This document shows, piece after piece, positions 1 through 9,153 of a stretch of DNA of 32,819 bases. The DNA is taken from the NCBI GenBank assembly GCA_028289815.1, contig JAPYNQ010000023.1:1-32819 (forward strand), read 5' to 3'. Origin of the DNA: Gammaproteobacteria bacterium. GTDB lineage: Bacteria > Pseudomonadota > Gammaproteobacteria > JAJDYQ01. How positions within the stretch are numbered: position 1 is the first letter of the stretch; each line of letters opens with the position of its first letter. The notes under the pieces were generated by a model that was not told the DNA's origin, made no database searches, and saw nothing but the letters and a program-made list of their open reading frames with translations. The position numbers were made by a program, and so were the translations under genes.

Positions 1-1
1 C

Positions 2-3000
2 GATGAAGTGACGCTGACGCACGAGGTTACCGGCGGTATGGCGGATGGCTATGCGGGCTTGAGCGGCCGTGTTGAGGTGAGCGTGACGGATGATGATCGT
101 GAGGCGGGTGTGCGCATTGACCCAACGGTACTGAGGCTTGCGGAAGCCGAGACTGCCAGCTACACGGTGGTATTGGAGGCGCAGCCGTCCGACGATGTGG
201 TTATTGGGATTACCCCGTCGACAGGTGGCGGTGACTTTGGTGGTGTCGCTCCGGCGACGGCAAACCCGGTCAGCCTGACGTTCACGACGCGTAATTGGAG
301 TCAGCCCCAGGTCGTGACGGTATCGGGTGAGGATAATGACGTTGACAACAGTGACCGCTCAATGGCGTTCACCCACGCTATCACGACCGGTGACGGCGGC
401 GCCTACGGCACTGACACTGTGGGGATTGATCTGGTTGAGGTTACGGTTACTGACGACGATGAAACAGGTCTGATATTCTCGACGGATGAGGTCTCACTCG
501 TTGAAGGTGACAGTGCCAGTTACACGGTGAGCCTGATGTCGAGGCCGGTGTCAGCGGTAACCGTGACAATTTTTGGAGATGAACTGGCACTGATGATGAG
601 TGATACCAGTCTGACGTTCACGACGGACAACTGGGGTGACGCGCAGACGGTGGCATTGTCGGCAATAGCTGATTCTGATGAGTTTGATCATGTAGTGCGA
701 CTGTTGCATTTGGCCTCGGGCGGCGGCTACGACGGTGTGCAGGAGCGACTGAGGGCTTTTATTACGGATAATGGCCGCGAAGCGGGTGTGGTTGTCAGTA
801 AAGGCGATGTGAGGAGGCTTACCAGCTTGAGGGTTACTGAAGGTGCCGATGATAACTATGTCGTGTTACTGGATGCCCCGCCGGCGGATACGGAGACAGT
901 GACGGTCACAGTCACGGCTGACGATGCCGGTGTGGCGATGGTGAGCCCGGCCCGATTGATGTTTACCTCCATGAACTGGAGCGATCCCCAGGAACTGACC
1001 GTGACGGGTACGAATGATGACATTGACAATGATGCCGAGCGCACGACGAGTATAGCCCATGTTGTCAGTTCATCTGTGGGCGACACAGGAAGCTACGGCA
1101 GTGTGGGAACCCGGACAGTGAGTGTGACGGTGACCGATGATAATGACGAGGCCGGTCTGCGGCTGATGCGGGACGACGGTGAACCGGTGGCGGTGCTATC
1201 GGTGCTTGAAGGTGGTCCGAGTCTGACCTACACGGTAGCACTGACGAGCGAGCCGACGGCAGCAGTTACCTTGCAGTTCAGCGGTAATGACGGTACGGAC
1301 CTGAGGTTGAGCACGACGACTCTGGTATTCACGACGGATAACTGGAGAACACCGCAGGCACTGATGGTGAGTGCGGTGGCCGATGCCGATGAGCAGCCTG
1401 ATGGGGTGAGACTGAGCTATGCGGTCTCGACGACGGCGACGGACGATGGTTACCGTGATGTGGCGGGAGAATTGCTGGTCAGCATTCTCGACAGCGACAA
1501 CAGGGAGGCGGGCGTAACGGTCAGCCGGACGAATATCCGGGTCGCCCCTGAGGGAGGCACAGACCGTTATACCGTGGTGCTGCAAGCGTCGCCGGAGACG
1601 GCTGTGGTGGTGACGGTGACCTCGCAGATGCCAGGGATAGCGCAGGTAAACAAGGCAGGCGAAGCACCCGCTTCATCAGGGTTCCTGACGTTTGAGCCGA
1701 TGACTTTCACGTCGGGGAACTGGTACAGACCGCAGGCGATAACGGTGACGGGCGTGGCTGAAGGTAATACGGTCATCCGCCATGCGATAGCCGCCGGTGG
1801 TGATGGTGCTGGTTATACAGCCGATCTGGCGATTGCCGATGTGCGGGTGAGCGTGACGGACGATGAATCGGTCACCACTTCGCCGCTTGAGGAAATGGCA
1901 GAGATGCAAGCAGAGATGGCCCAACAAACCTGGGTGCCGGGCTTTGGTGCGGTGGCAGTAGAGCATATGGTCAGTGGCCTGGATTACCGCTTCTCTGTGA
2001 CCGGTAATCCGGGCCTGTCGGGTAGCGGTGTGAGCGGCTTGTTCGGCGATCAGATCGGAGGCACCGGCTTGACCGGGGTCGGCCCGCATCAGGGTCTGGG
2101 TGTTGACGGCTTCGGCAAGGGCGGTTCCGGTCATGCAGACGGCTTTGGTGCCGGTTCGGTGGATCGGCTGTTTAATGTGTCGAGGTCGCTGTCGCTGACG
2201 GATGCGCTGGGCGATATGCTGCGCGGTAGCCGCTTCCTGTTCGGTGATGAAAAGACCGGCGTCTCGGTCTGGGGTCAGGCCTCGTACTCTGGCTACGAAG
2301 ATGAGCAGAACGATGTTGCAGTGGATGGTGATATCACCACCGCGATGCTGGGTGTGGATAGCGATACGGGTAACACGCTGATTGGTCTGGCACTGGCATA
2401 CAGCGATGGAGACGGCGATTGGGATGGCTTGCTTGAAGGGACTACTACCCATGCTGAGGGCAAGCTGTCGAGCACATTGTTGTCGCTGCTGCCGTATATG
2501 CGCCACACGGTGAGTGATCGCTTGCAGATATGGGGAGCGGCGAGCTATGGTCAGGGTGAGCTGAAACAGACCAACAGCCAGTCCCGTGACTTGAAACATG
2601 ATCTGGAGCAGGCTTCGCTGACAGCCGGTGTACGTGGTACCTTGTTGGAGCGGTCGGCAGAAGAAGGCGGCCTGACGCTGACGCTGATCTCGGATGCTAC
2701 CCTGTCGCGTATTGAAACAGACGATGACGGTACGGTATCCGGCATGACAGCAGATACCCAACGGTTCCGCATGGGACTGGAGTGGTCCTGGCAGCTTCCG
2801 CAGGCAGACGGCGGTCGCCTGGTACCGGAACTGGAGTTGGGTGTGCGCTATGACGGTGGCGATACCAGTGAGGGCTTCGGTATAGAACTCGGTGGCGGTG
2901 TCAGTTGGGAGTTGCCGGCGAGCGGTCTGACATGGGATCTGCGTGGTCGTTATCTGCTCAATCATGAGGTCTCGGAGCGGCGTGAATGGGGTATATCAGG

Positions 3001-3400
3001 TTCGTTGCGCTACGATCTGCAACCGGGTTCGTCTTATGGCCCGTCCTTAAGCCTGCGGCAGGAATATGGCAATGTTTCGACGGCCAGTGGCTTAAGCCAG
3101 ATGCTGTCGAGTTCGTTGTCGGATTCGTTGAAGCAGGAGGATGTGTCTGAGGCAGGCGAGGTGTCAAGTAGCTGGAGCCTGGAAGGTGAATGGGGCTTTG
3201 CCCTGGAAGACGGTGCCACGGGTATCCCGTATGCAGGTCTGTCTTCTTCGGGCGCTGAGCGTGACCTGACCCTGGGCTGGCGTCTGTTGTCGGCACCGGG
3301 TAAGTGGAATACCGAACTGGACATCAAGGCGATTCGTCGCAATGATGATCAGGGCGAAGTCAACCACGGTATCGGTGCCGAATTTAAGTTGAACTGGTAG
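2..3400 (+). CDS. Autotransporter with Calx-beta-like repeats (5' partial)
   Basis: The reading frame is already open at the window edge, so the N-terminus and signal peptide are missing. Five full repeats of about 105-124 residues start near nt 98, 461, 776, 1148 and 1502. Each carries an EGxxxxYTV strand, an FTxxNWxxPQ block and a closing VTDDD-type acidic motif, as in Calx-beta/cadherin-like extracellular repeats. A Gly-rich linker (about nt 1870-2230) leads to a C-terminal beta-barrel of roughly 380 residues (about nt 2260-3400) ending in Trp, as expected for a BamA-assembled autotransporter domain. Likely role: a type V secreted surface adhesin or stalk with the barrel in the outer membrane. 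The repeats are acidic and could bind calcium. No passenger enzyme domain is visible in the part seen. The ligand and total length are unknown. Confidence 0.85.
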   Translation, partial: DEVTLTHEVTGGMADGYAGLSGRVEVSVTDDDREAGVRIDPTVLRLAEAETASYTVVLEAQPSDDVVIGITPSTGGGDFGGVAPATANPVSLTFTTRNWSQPQVVTVSGEDNDVDNSDRSMAFTHAITTGDGGAYGTDTVGIDLVEVTVTDDDETGLIFSTDEVSLVEGDSASYTVSLMSRPVSAVTVTIFGDELALMMSDTSLTFTTDNWGDAQTVALSAIADSDEFDHVVRLLHLASGGGYDGVQERLRAFITDNGREAGVVVSKGDVRRLTSLRVTEGADDNYVVLLDAPPADTETVTVTVTADDAGVAMVSPARLMFTSMNWSDPQELTVTGTNDDIDNDAERTTSIAHVVSSSVGDTGSYGSVGTRTVSVTVTDDNDEAGLRLMRDDGEPVAVLSVLEGGPSLTYTVALTSEPTAAVTLQFSGNDGTDLRLSTTTLVFTTDNWRTPQALMVSAVADADEQPDGVRLSYAVSTTATDDGYRDVAGELLVSILDSDNREAGVTVSRTNIRVAPEGGTDRYTVVLQASPETAVVVTVTSQMPGIAQVNKAGEAPASSGFLTFEPMTFTSGNWYRPQAITVTGVAEGNTVIRHAIAAGGDGAGYTADLAIADVRVSVTDDESVTTSPLEEMAEMQAEMAQQTWVPGFGAVAVEHMVSGLDYRFSVTGNPGLSGSGVSGLFGDQIGGTGLTGVGPHQGLGVDGFGKGGSGHADGFGAGSVDRLFNVSRSLSLTDALGDMLRGSRFLFGDEKTGVSVWGQASYSGYEDEQNDVAVDGDITTAMLGVDSDTGNTLIGLALAYSDGDGDWDGLLEGTTTHAEGKLSSTLLSLLPYMRHTVSDRLQIWGAASYGQGELKQTNSQSRDLKHDLEQASLTAGVRGTLLERSAEEGGLTLTLISDATLSRIETDDDGTVSGMTADTQRFRMGLEWSWQLPQADGGRLVPELELGVRYDGGDTSEGFGIELGGGVSWELPASGLTWDLRGRYLLNHEVSERREWGISGSLRYDLQPGSSYGPSLSLRQEYGNVSTASGLSQMLSSSLSDSLKQEDVSEAGEVSSSWSLEGEWGFALEDGATGIPYAGLSSSGAERDLTLGWRLLSAPGKWNTELDIKAIRRNDDQGEVNHGIGAEFKLNW

Positions 3401-3407
3401 AGTTTGT

Positions 3408-3456
3408 CCGGTTCCCTGATCAGAGTAACTGGCCAGGGAACCGGGTTCGCTGTTTT
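3408..3456 (+). terminator. Hairpin terminator after the autotransporter gene
   Basis: A perfect 11-bp inverted repeat (CCGGTTCCCTG at 3408-3418, its complement at 3434-3444) begins 8 nt after the autotransporter stop codon. The stem is GC-rich with a 15-nt loop and is followed by a weak T-containing stretch (GCTGTTTTAT). Position and stem strength fit a transcription terminator; the T tract is imperfect, so Rho assistance is possible. Confidence 0.7.
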
Positions 3457-3553
3457 ATATCAAGTGGCTGGGTAGGCATATAGCATAAGCGTCGGGGGGA
3501 CAGTCCGGGATCTGAGGCGATAAGTCGGATAGCTGCCTGGAATTTTGCGGCGC

Positions 3554-4131
3554 ATGGATGTCCTGGTCATCAAGGGACTGGAGCAGCTTGACCGTTTCAA
3601 AGTGGCTGACGCCTTTAGTATCCTCATTGAGAACCGGCATGTCTCCGATTTTCATATCAATGTCGATGTTATGATGTGACAGGTACCCGGTATCAGCAAT
3701 ATTGAACCGGTTCCTGATCAGGATGGACGTTTGCTACTCAGCTTTCAGGATGATGCCTTTACCGGGCCCTTTGTTGATAAGTATGTCTGAGACGGTACTA
3801 TCAAGATGTTTTCCTGTCTGGTTCTGCTTTATGACCCTGAGCCACACCGGCTACTTTGTATTGAAAAACCGGAAAACCAGCTCTATCCGGGACTTCAGCC
3901 TGAATTGGCTGAGGAGTTTCGTAATTATGCTAACCAGGGAGGTCAGCTCTCGTTTCCACTCATTCTCCGGACTTTCTCAATGCAGTCAGCCTAGGAGAGG
4001 TGCTCTGGCTGGTTAAGTCTGGGGGTACGCAAACAATCAAATGAGCCAGGGATAATGAGCAGATGCTGTTTTCATGGTTGAAAGGGAGGCCGATGGGCTA
4101 TTTGTGGAAGCAGGCTTTTTCACCGTCATAG
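3554..4131 (+). pseudogene. Relic of an AAA-family ATPase (AAA_21/RecF-like), C-terminal part
   Basis: The translated pieces line up in order with the C-terminal half of a widespread AAA ATPase family (predicted ATPases of the SMC/RecF/OLD-like group): a VLVIKGLEQ...LIENRHVSDFHI segment, then VPGIS...GRLLLSFQD, DGTIKMF, the Walker-B-like [10 protein letters not shown] and [10 protein letters not shown], then [21 protein letters not shown] and a GYLWKQ tail. The gene is broken by in-frame stops at 3677-3679, 3788-3790 and 4042-4044 and by a one-base loss near 3947-3951 that shifts frame 2 to frame 1. A block of about 40 codons expected between DFHI and VPGIS is missing. The Walker A half is not visible upstream. 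The second Glu of the usual EEPENQL Walker B is Lys here. No product is expected. Intact relatives are often defence or accessory ATPases. Confidence 0.85.
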
Positions 4132-4158
4132 CTACAGCGAGAATTTAAGTGTGTTGTG

Positions 4159-4977
4159 TCAGGCTTTCTCTGTCTGGTGCAGGTGTACATCTCGCTGCGG
4201 GTAGGGTATGGAAATACCCTCTGCATCAAGAGCTTTTTTCGTTGCCTCGGTCAGGTCAAAGTAAACATCCCAGTAATCATTGGTTGCTGTCCAGGGGCGT
4301 ACCACGAAGTTGACACTATTGTCAGCCAGTTCCACTACAGCAATCGTGGGTGCCGGGTCTTTCAGTACCCGATTGTCGGCAGTGACCACTTTGTTCAGGA
4401 CTTCTTTGGCCTTATCGATGTCGTCTTCATAGCTGATACCCATCACCAGATCGATGCGGCGGGTATCCTTGGCGGAGTAGTTGGTGATCGGGCCGCCCGT
4501 TACCGATGAATTAGGGATAATGACCTTTTTATTGTCAGGTGTAAGCAGTTCGGTGGTAAAAACCGTGATCTTTTCCACTATCCCCGCCTGACCGGCGGCC
4601 TCAATATAGTCTCCTATTTTGAAAGGGCGGAAAATCAGGATCAATACACCAGCGGCGAAGTTGGCCAGCGACCCCTGCAATGCCAGGCCAACCGCCAGAC
4701 CAGCAGCACCGACTACGGCCACAAATGAGGCGGTTTGGATACCCAGTTGTCCCAATGCCGCGATAATTGAAAATGCCAGCACGGCGTAATAAACCAGTGC
4801 CGACACAAAATGTTGCAGGGACAATTCGACTTCTCTGGCCTTCATTATTTTTTCAGTCAGGTGGCTTAACCAGCGTGCCACGAGCTTACCGATGTAAAAA
4901 ATAATAATAGCAGTCAGAATTTTCAGGCCATAAGAGCTGACCAGGCCTGGAATTGCATCCAAAGAAATTTTATCCAT
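4159..4977 (-). CDS. mscS: MscS-family small mechanosensitive channel
   Basis: This is a 272-residue inner-membrane channel that opens under membrane tension and releases solutes on hypo-osmotic shock. Two N-terminal hydrophobic segments (about residues 15-35 and 60-82) precede the hallmark pore helix TM3, a Gly/Ala-rich stretch (GAAGLAVGLALQGSLANFA, about 90-108). The MscS beta domain follows (FKIGDYIEAAGQ, VIIPNSSV, then an alpha/beta tail to HLHQTEKA). Length matches E. coli MscS (286 aa). It is transcribed alone, tail-to-tail with the AAA-ATPase relic. Paralogues are common, so the symbol names the family type and not strict orthology. Confidence 0.93.
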   Translation of the reverse strand: MDKISLDAIPGLVSSYGLKILTAIIIFYIGKLVARWLSHLTEKIMKAREVELSLQHFVSALVYYAVLAFSIIAALGQLGIQTASFVAVVGAAGLAVGLALQGSLANFAAGVLILIFRPFKIGDYIEAAGQAGIVEKITVFTTELLTPDNKKVIIPNSSVTGGPITNYSAKDTRRIDLVMGISYEDDIDKAKEVLNKVVTADNRVLKDPAPTIAVVELADNSVNFVVRPWTATNDYWDVYFDLTEATKKALDAEGISIPYPQRDVHLHQTEKA

Positions 4978-5495
4978 TATTTATTCTTGGGTTGTGGTAA
5001 GAAGAATTTTGCTACGGAGTTAATTTGGTATAGGTCAGGATGTTATTTTTTTGTAAAAAAGTACCGTTATTTCTATCATCGGAGCATGGGCTGATTTATC
5101 AATTTACCAGGGTGTTTACTCGAAAGCATTTTACATCCGGAGATATTGCAGGTGCAAGCGGTTTGTTGGGATCCATTCGGTCGGGTTATGTGTCCTCTTC
5201 GGGACAGGGATGTTGCAATTTTATGCGCCTGGAGATTAGTGATTTTTTGTGATGAGAGGCCGGACGGGTATATTGATATGTGAAACCGGCTGATGCAAGG
5301 TTCTCGGCGTTTTTTTGATCTTTGATAGGATAGGCCGTTAATTCCGGTCTGATCACCGAGACGAAGGCTGCTTGTGAGAAAAGCTGATATTTTGGTATTG
5401 AGGATGTTCTGGTTTAGGTCAGGGTATCCTTATTTCGGAGCCAGGTACTTGTGTACGGGTAAGGAGGGCAGGTTATTTCAGGTTGGGATCTGCGG
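4978..5495. other. Gene-free interval between mscS and dtd
   Basis: This 518-bp stretch separates the divergent mscS-like and dtd genes and must hold both promoters. Open frames inside it are short, lack ribosome binding sites and resemble nothing I know. I see no tRNA, no convincing sigma-70 promoter and no repeat. Its size is larger than needed for two promoters, so it may be eroded former coding DNA. Confidence 0.5.
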
Positions 5496-5936
5496 ATGAT
5501 TACGCTTATTCAAAGGGTTGCGAATGCTTCCGTGCGGATTGAGGGTGATGTCGTGGCCGAAATCGGCGAAGGTTTGCTGGCGTTGGTCGGTATTGAGAAA
5601 ACCGATCTTGAGAGGCAGGCTGATCGTTTGCTGCAGAGGGTGCTGGCATATCGCGTATTTCCTGACAAGCAGGGCAAAATGAATCTCAGCCTGCACGACA
5701 CTGCCGGCGGATTACTCCTAGTGCCACAGTTTACCCTGGTTGCGGATACTCGCAGTGGTAATCGTCCGGGGTTTTCCGGTGGGGCGTTGCCTGAAGAGGG
5801 CAGGCGCCTGTTTCATTATCTGGTGAAGCAGGCAAAGACAGTTTATCCGAACGTCGGTTGCGGGCTGTTTGGTGCGGATATGCAGGTCGAACTGATTAAC
5901 AATGGGCCGGTCACTTTCTGGTTGCAGGTGAATTAA
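5496..5936 (+). CDS. dtd: D-aminoacyl-tRNA deacylase
   Basis: This 146-residue cytosolic enzyme hydrolyses D-aminoacyl-tRNAs (and glycyl-tRNA-Ala), removing mischarged D-amino acids before translation. It starts with the canonical [13 protein letters not shown] and keeps the QFTL motif (near residue 77) and the C-terminal Gly-cisPro motif [11 protein letters not shown], which together form the chiral-proofreading pocket. The residue before QFTL is Pro, where E. coli has Ser. Length equals the E. coli protein (145 aa). It converges on priA with only 17 bp between stop codons. Confidence 0.97.
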   Translation: MITLIQRVANASVRIEGDVVAEIGEGLLALVGIEKTDLERQADRLLQRVLAYRVFPDKQGKMNLSLHDTAGGLLLVPQFTLVADTRSGNRPGFSGGALPEEGRRLFHYLVKQAKTVYPNVGCGLFGADMQVELINNGPVTFWLQVN

Positions 5937-5953
5937 CAGGTTGTCGGTAGGTA

Positions 5954-8149
5954 TCAGTACAGGTCATAAGGGTCTATATCAATTGACCAGCGTACCCGGC
6001 GAGAGATTTTTGATGTATCGAGCTGTGTGATGGCCTGATTTAAAAGATGATGCAATGCTTGCCGTCTGCGGGCATTTATCAATATCTGCATGTGAAAATG
6101 GCCCGCCTTACGCTCCAGCGGTGCCATGGAGGGGCCTAGTATGTCGATACCATTTGCCGGGATGGTTCGCAGTATGTTGGTTGTATACTGCATGAATTTT
6201 TCCACCAGATTTTTATTGTTTGCCTCTGCTCTTAAAAGTGCCAGATAACTGAAGGGAGGCATTGATGTTTTTTTTCTTATGTGGCTGAGTTCCCGGGCAA
6301 ACTGTTCGTAGCCGAGTTTTTCCAGGGAGATAAAGAAGGGGTGTTCCGGGTGTCGTGTTTGTATGTAAACCTTTCCGGTTTTGGATGCCCGCCCGGCCCG
6401 TCCGGCGACCTGGGTTAGAATTTGTGCCATATGTTCCTGTGCGCGAAAGTCCAGGCCGTATATGCCATAGTCGGCATTAAGAATAATGACAGTGCCCACC
6501 TGAGGGAAGTGGTGTCCTTTGGCGATCATCTGCGTACCAAGCAGGATTTTCTGCTGGCCTGAGCGAATGGAGCGGATCATTTTCTCAAAGGTATTTTTGC
6601 GCCTGGTGGTATCACGATCAATTCTCAGGACACCGGTATCCGGAAATCGCCTGCCAAGAAATTCTTCCAGTCGCTCAGTGCCCTGACCGATGTTTATCAG
6701 ATTATGGCTGTCGCAGTTCGGGCATTGCCCGGGCAGAGGTTTTTCATGGGAGCAGACATGGCAACGGAGCCGTTGTACACGCTTGTGAACTGTCATGCGG
6801 ATGTCGCAACGTTGGCATTCAGCGACCCAACCGCAGTCGGAACAGATCAGCGAGGGGGCATAGCCTCGCCGGTTCAGAAACAGCAGCACTTGTCCGCCCT
6901 GCTTTAATTCTTCCGTTATGGCGTTTATTGTTGTCCGGGTAAGGCCGCCTTCCAGCTTTTGGTTGCGCATATCCAGTCTGAAAATTTGTGGATGAATGGC
7001 ATTTGCCGCACGTTCAGGGAGGGTGAGCAGTCGGGATTTGCTTTGGTAGGTATTATGCAGGGATTCAAGCGACGGTGTGGCGCTCCCCAGTAGAATTGGC
7101 AGATTCAGCATGGCGGCACGTTTAATGGCGATATCACGAGCCGAATACCGAAAGCCTTCCATTTGTTTGAATGAACCATCGTGTTCTTCGTCCACGATAA
7201 TCAGGCCCGGATTGAACATGGGGGTAAAGACCGCGGATCGTGTTCCGATGACGATCCGAGCGTTGCCGCTGCGTGAGTCCAGCCAGGCTCGCTTACGTTC
7301 TCCGTTGCTCAGGCCTGAGTGTAGTTGCGTGATTCCGATCTGAAATCGTTGTTGAAAGCTCTCCAGCAGCTGTGGTGTGAGGCCGATTTCCGGGACGAGT
7401 ATGAGGACCTGCTTCCCTTGTTCAAGAAAGTGTTGTGAGGCGTGCAAATAAACTTCGGTTTTCCCGCTGCCGGTTACACCGTATAGCAGATGGCTGTGGA
7501 AAGTTTTGTCGGCGCTGATGATGGCCTTAAGTGCCGCCGCCTGGGCGGTATTCAGCCCAAAGTCGGGTGTCTTTATGGAGATACTTTGCTGGTTGCCGGT
7601 CGGTTTGGAGCGTACAATCAGCCCCTTTTTTTGCAAGATTTTCAGGCTTGGCTGCGGCGATTGGAACATGGCTTTGAGGCTGGACTCATAACAGCCATGC
7701 CGGGCAGCAATTATTTCGTAGAGCATTCGCTGCTTCGGCGCGCGTTGCAGGTCCGCTTCGATTCCGCGGAGGTCAGTCTTGATCTGCCAGAATGTATCGG
7801 TTTCCTGCGTGATATCTTTTCCCTGGCGTACCATCGCAGGCAACGCCGCTGCAATGACTTCTCCTACAGGATGGTGGTAGTAATGACTGGCCCAGTTCAG
7901 TAGTTCCAGTAGCTTATCATCCAGTATGGGTTCCGTATCAAGTAGCTCTGTGACCGCTTTTAATTCAAAATCGGATTGCCGGTTATGGATTTCCAGGATG
8001 ATGCCGATGACGGATTTATTGCCGAAGGGGACACGTACCCGGCATCCTGGTAGTGCATAAGCATATTGACCGTCTGGAGGTGGCAGGTAATCAAAAGATT
8101 TGCGTAGAGGGACGTTAATCGCAACGCGAATCAGGCTGTGGGCTGTCAT
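5954..8149 (-). CDS. priA: Primosomal replication restart helicase PriA
   Basis: PriA is a 3'-5' superfamily 2 helicase that recognises stalled forks and reloads the replisome with PriB/DnaT/DnaB. The 731-residue product (E. coli 732) has the N-terminal DNA-binding domain (VAINVPLRKSFDYLPP near residue 10), Walker A GVTGSGKTE near residue 230, the DEEH Walker B box, and a zinc module with four CxxC pairs (CSDC, CQRC, CHVC, CPNC). A C-terminal helicase lobe follows, with GTQMIAKGHHFP and QVAGRAGR. I chose the ATG at 8149, because the open frame extends to a TTG at 8254 only through non-conserved sequence that also holds the DnaA-box cluster, and the shorter form matches family length. No strong Shine-Dalgarno is visible. 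Confidence 0.97.
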   Translation of the reverse strand: MTAHSLIRVAINVPLRKSFDYLPPPDGQYAYALPGCRVRVPFGNKSVIGIILEIHNRQSDFELKAVTELLDTEPILDDKLLELLNWASHYYHHPVGEVIAAALPAMVRQGKDITQETDTFWQIKTDLRGIEADLQRAPKQRMLYEIIAARHGCYESSLKAMFQSPQPSLKILQKKGLIVRSKPTGNQQSISIKTPDFGLNTAQAAALKAIISADKTFHSHLLYGVTGSGKTEVYLHASQHFLEQGKQVLILVPEIGLTPQLLESFQQRFQIGITQLHSGLSNGERKRAWLDSRSGNARIVIGTRSAVFTPMFNPGLIIVDEEHDGSFKQMEGFRYSARDIAIKRAAMLNLPILLGSATPSLESLHNTYQSKSRLLTLPERAANAIHPQIFRLDMRNQKLEGGLTRTTINAITEELKQGGQVLLFLNRRGYAPSLICSDCGWVAECQRCDIRMTVHKRVQRLRCHVCSHEKPLPGQCPNCDSHNLINIGQGTERLEEFLGRRFPDTGVLRIDRDTTRRKNTFEKMIRSIRSGQQKILLGTQMIAKGHHFPQVGTVIILNADYGIYGLDFRAQEHMAQILTQVAGRAGRASKTGKVYIQTRHPEHPFFISLEKLGYEQFARELSHIRKKTSMPPFSYLALLRAEANNKNLVEKFMQYTTNILRTIPANGIDILGPSMAPLERKAGHFHMQILINARRRQALHHLLNQAITQLDTSKISRRVRWSIDIDPYDLY

Positions 8150-8210
8150 GGGTGGCTGTGTTAAACGAAAATCGCCTGGTGGCCCGCGGTCGAAAAAACG
8201 AAAAAATGGT

Positions 8211-8245
8211 TTATCCACAAAAACTGTGGATAATTCAGTGGATAA
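8211..8245. promoter_or_regulatory. DnaA-box cluster upstream of priA
   Basis: Two exact E. coli-type DnaA boxes face each other: TTATCCACA at 8211-8219 and its complement TGTGGATAA at 8225-8233, a perfect inverted repeat with a 5-nt centre. A third, one-mismatch box (AGTGGATAA) follows at 8237-8245, a direct repeat of the second with a 12-bp period. The cluster lies 62-96 bp upstream of the chosen priA start, where a priA promoter would be. Binding by DnaA is inferred from the sequence. The role could be control of priA, DnaA titration, or part of an origin region together with the AT-rich DNA to its right. Confidence 0.7.
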
Positions 8246-8931
8246 AGTGCGCAAAATGGCATGAAATGATGTTCCTGCCGAGCTTTTCGTTAGATTGTAT
8301 GAAAAATATACATATAAGATAACTTATTTCAAATCAAATACTTACGATTTTTCCTTGTTGGTTATGAAGGTATGGCGGTGCCCGTCATATGTGGGAACAA
8401 AGTATATTGAAAAACAGTGAATAATTTCCGTTGATTTGCGACTGAAGACAGAGAGTGTAGGTGGGGTTTTTTTAGTTAAAATAGCGGGAAAATCAAATAA
8501 AAGTTAAATTAAATTCTAGCTTAATGTGCTAACTGACCCTTGAGTTAATTTGCGGTGCGGGAGTAGGAGATAATCGCTGTCATCAGATAGGTAAAAAATT
8601 TTTAACTCATTGATATTTAATCGATTTCATCTATTTTTGGGCTGATTTTACAGAGACTGTCTGTTGTGTAAATCAGGGTGAAAATTCAGGTGATTTATTA
8701 GTTTCTAATATTAGATTCAGAGCGCTGACCATCCCGATATTTGGGCGAAATAATGCGTATGTAGAACGGGTGGCAGTGAGCTTTTGTGTATAAAGTTGTG
8801 CGTAATTTTAATATATCCAGTAAATACAATAAGTTGTGCTGCACTGAATGTTTTTTTCATGTTTTTGCAAATTTACTGGGGTGCTGGTTTGTTGGGGTCC
8901 CGGGTATTCGGCACAGTCAGTCTGATGAGCG
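8246..8931. other. AT-rich gene-free region with a further DnaA-box-like site
   Basis: About 690 bp between priA and the ibaG-like gene is markedly richer in A and T than its flanks, with many A/T runs. It contains no open frame that looks coding. A TTATACACA-type site (the E. coli R2 form) is present in reverse orientation at 8785-8793. I see no tRNA and no clear terminator. Together with the boxes at 8211-8245 it resembles the layout of a DNA-unwinding region flanked by DnaA sites, but dnaA, dnaN and mnmG are not in the window, so this stays a suggestion. Confidence 0.45.
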
Positions 8932-9153
8932 TTATTTCGCAGAGGTTTTTAGGGACAGTGCATGTATCTTACCTGAGGTGATCAGGTGGTTGACTGCGGT
9001 GTACACCATCTGATGCTGTTTCATGGTGTTAAGCTCCATGAATTTGTCGCTTATCACGGTAGCTTCATATTTATAGCCGTCGCCCGTTACTTCTACCTTG
9101 GCGCCGGGGATACCTTCTTCAATCAGTTTTTTGATGTCTTCAGTCGGAAACAT
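8932..9153 (-). CDS. ibaG: BolA-family protein, IbaG/YrbA-like
   Basis: This 73-residue cytosolic protein has the BolA fold: VEVTGDGYKYEATVISDKF, then MKQHQMVY and a C-terminal KIHALSLKT strand. IbaG/BolA proteins bind [2Fe-2S] clusters with monothiol glutaredoxins; the conserved His of the IHALS motif is the likely ligand. I chose the ATG at 9153, because the longer frame to 9252 adds 33 residues with no family similarity. The protein is slightly shorter than E. coli IbaG (about 84 aa). In many gammaproteobacteria ibaG sits with murA and the mla operon; here it stands alone and diverges from an unrecognised gene. Confidence 0.85.
   Translation of the reverse strand: MFPTEDIKKLIEEGIPGAKVEVTGDGYKYEATVISDKFMELNTMKQHQMVYTAVNHLITSGKIHALSLKTSAK

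Noticed and set aside
1676-2965. Long minus-strand open frame (429 codons) opposite the autotransporter gene
   Set aside because: It is antisense to a clearly coding repeat and barrel region, has no ribosome site and low protein character. It is an artefact of biased codon use on the plus strand.
5040-5252. 70-codon plus-strand frame between mscS and dtd
   Set aside because: No ribosome site and no family similarity.
8150-8254. N-terminal extension of PriA to a TTG at 8254
   Set aside because: The extra 35 residues match no PriA, and they overlap the DnaA-box cluster; the ATG at 8149 gives the normal family length.
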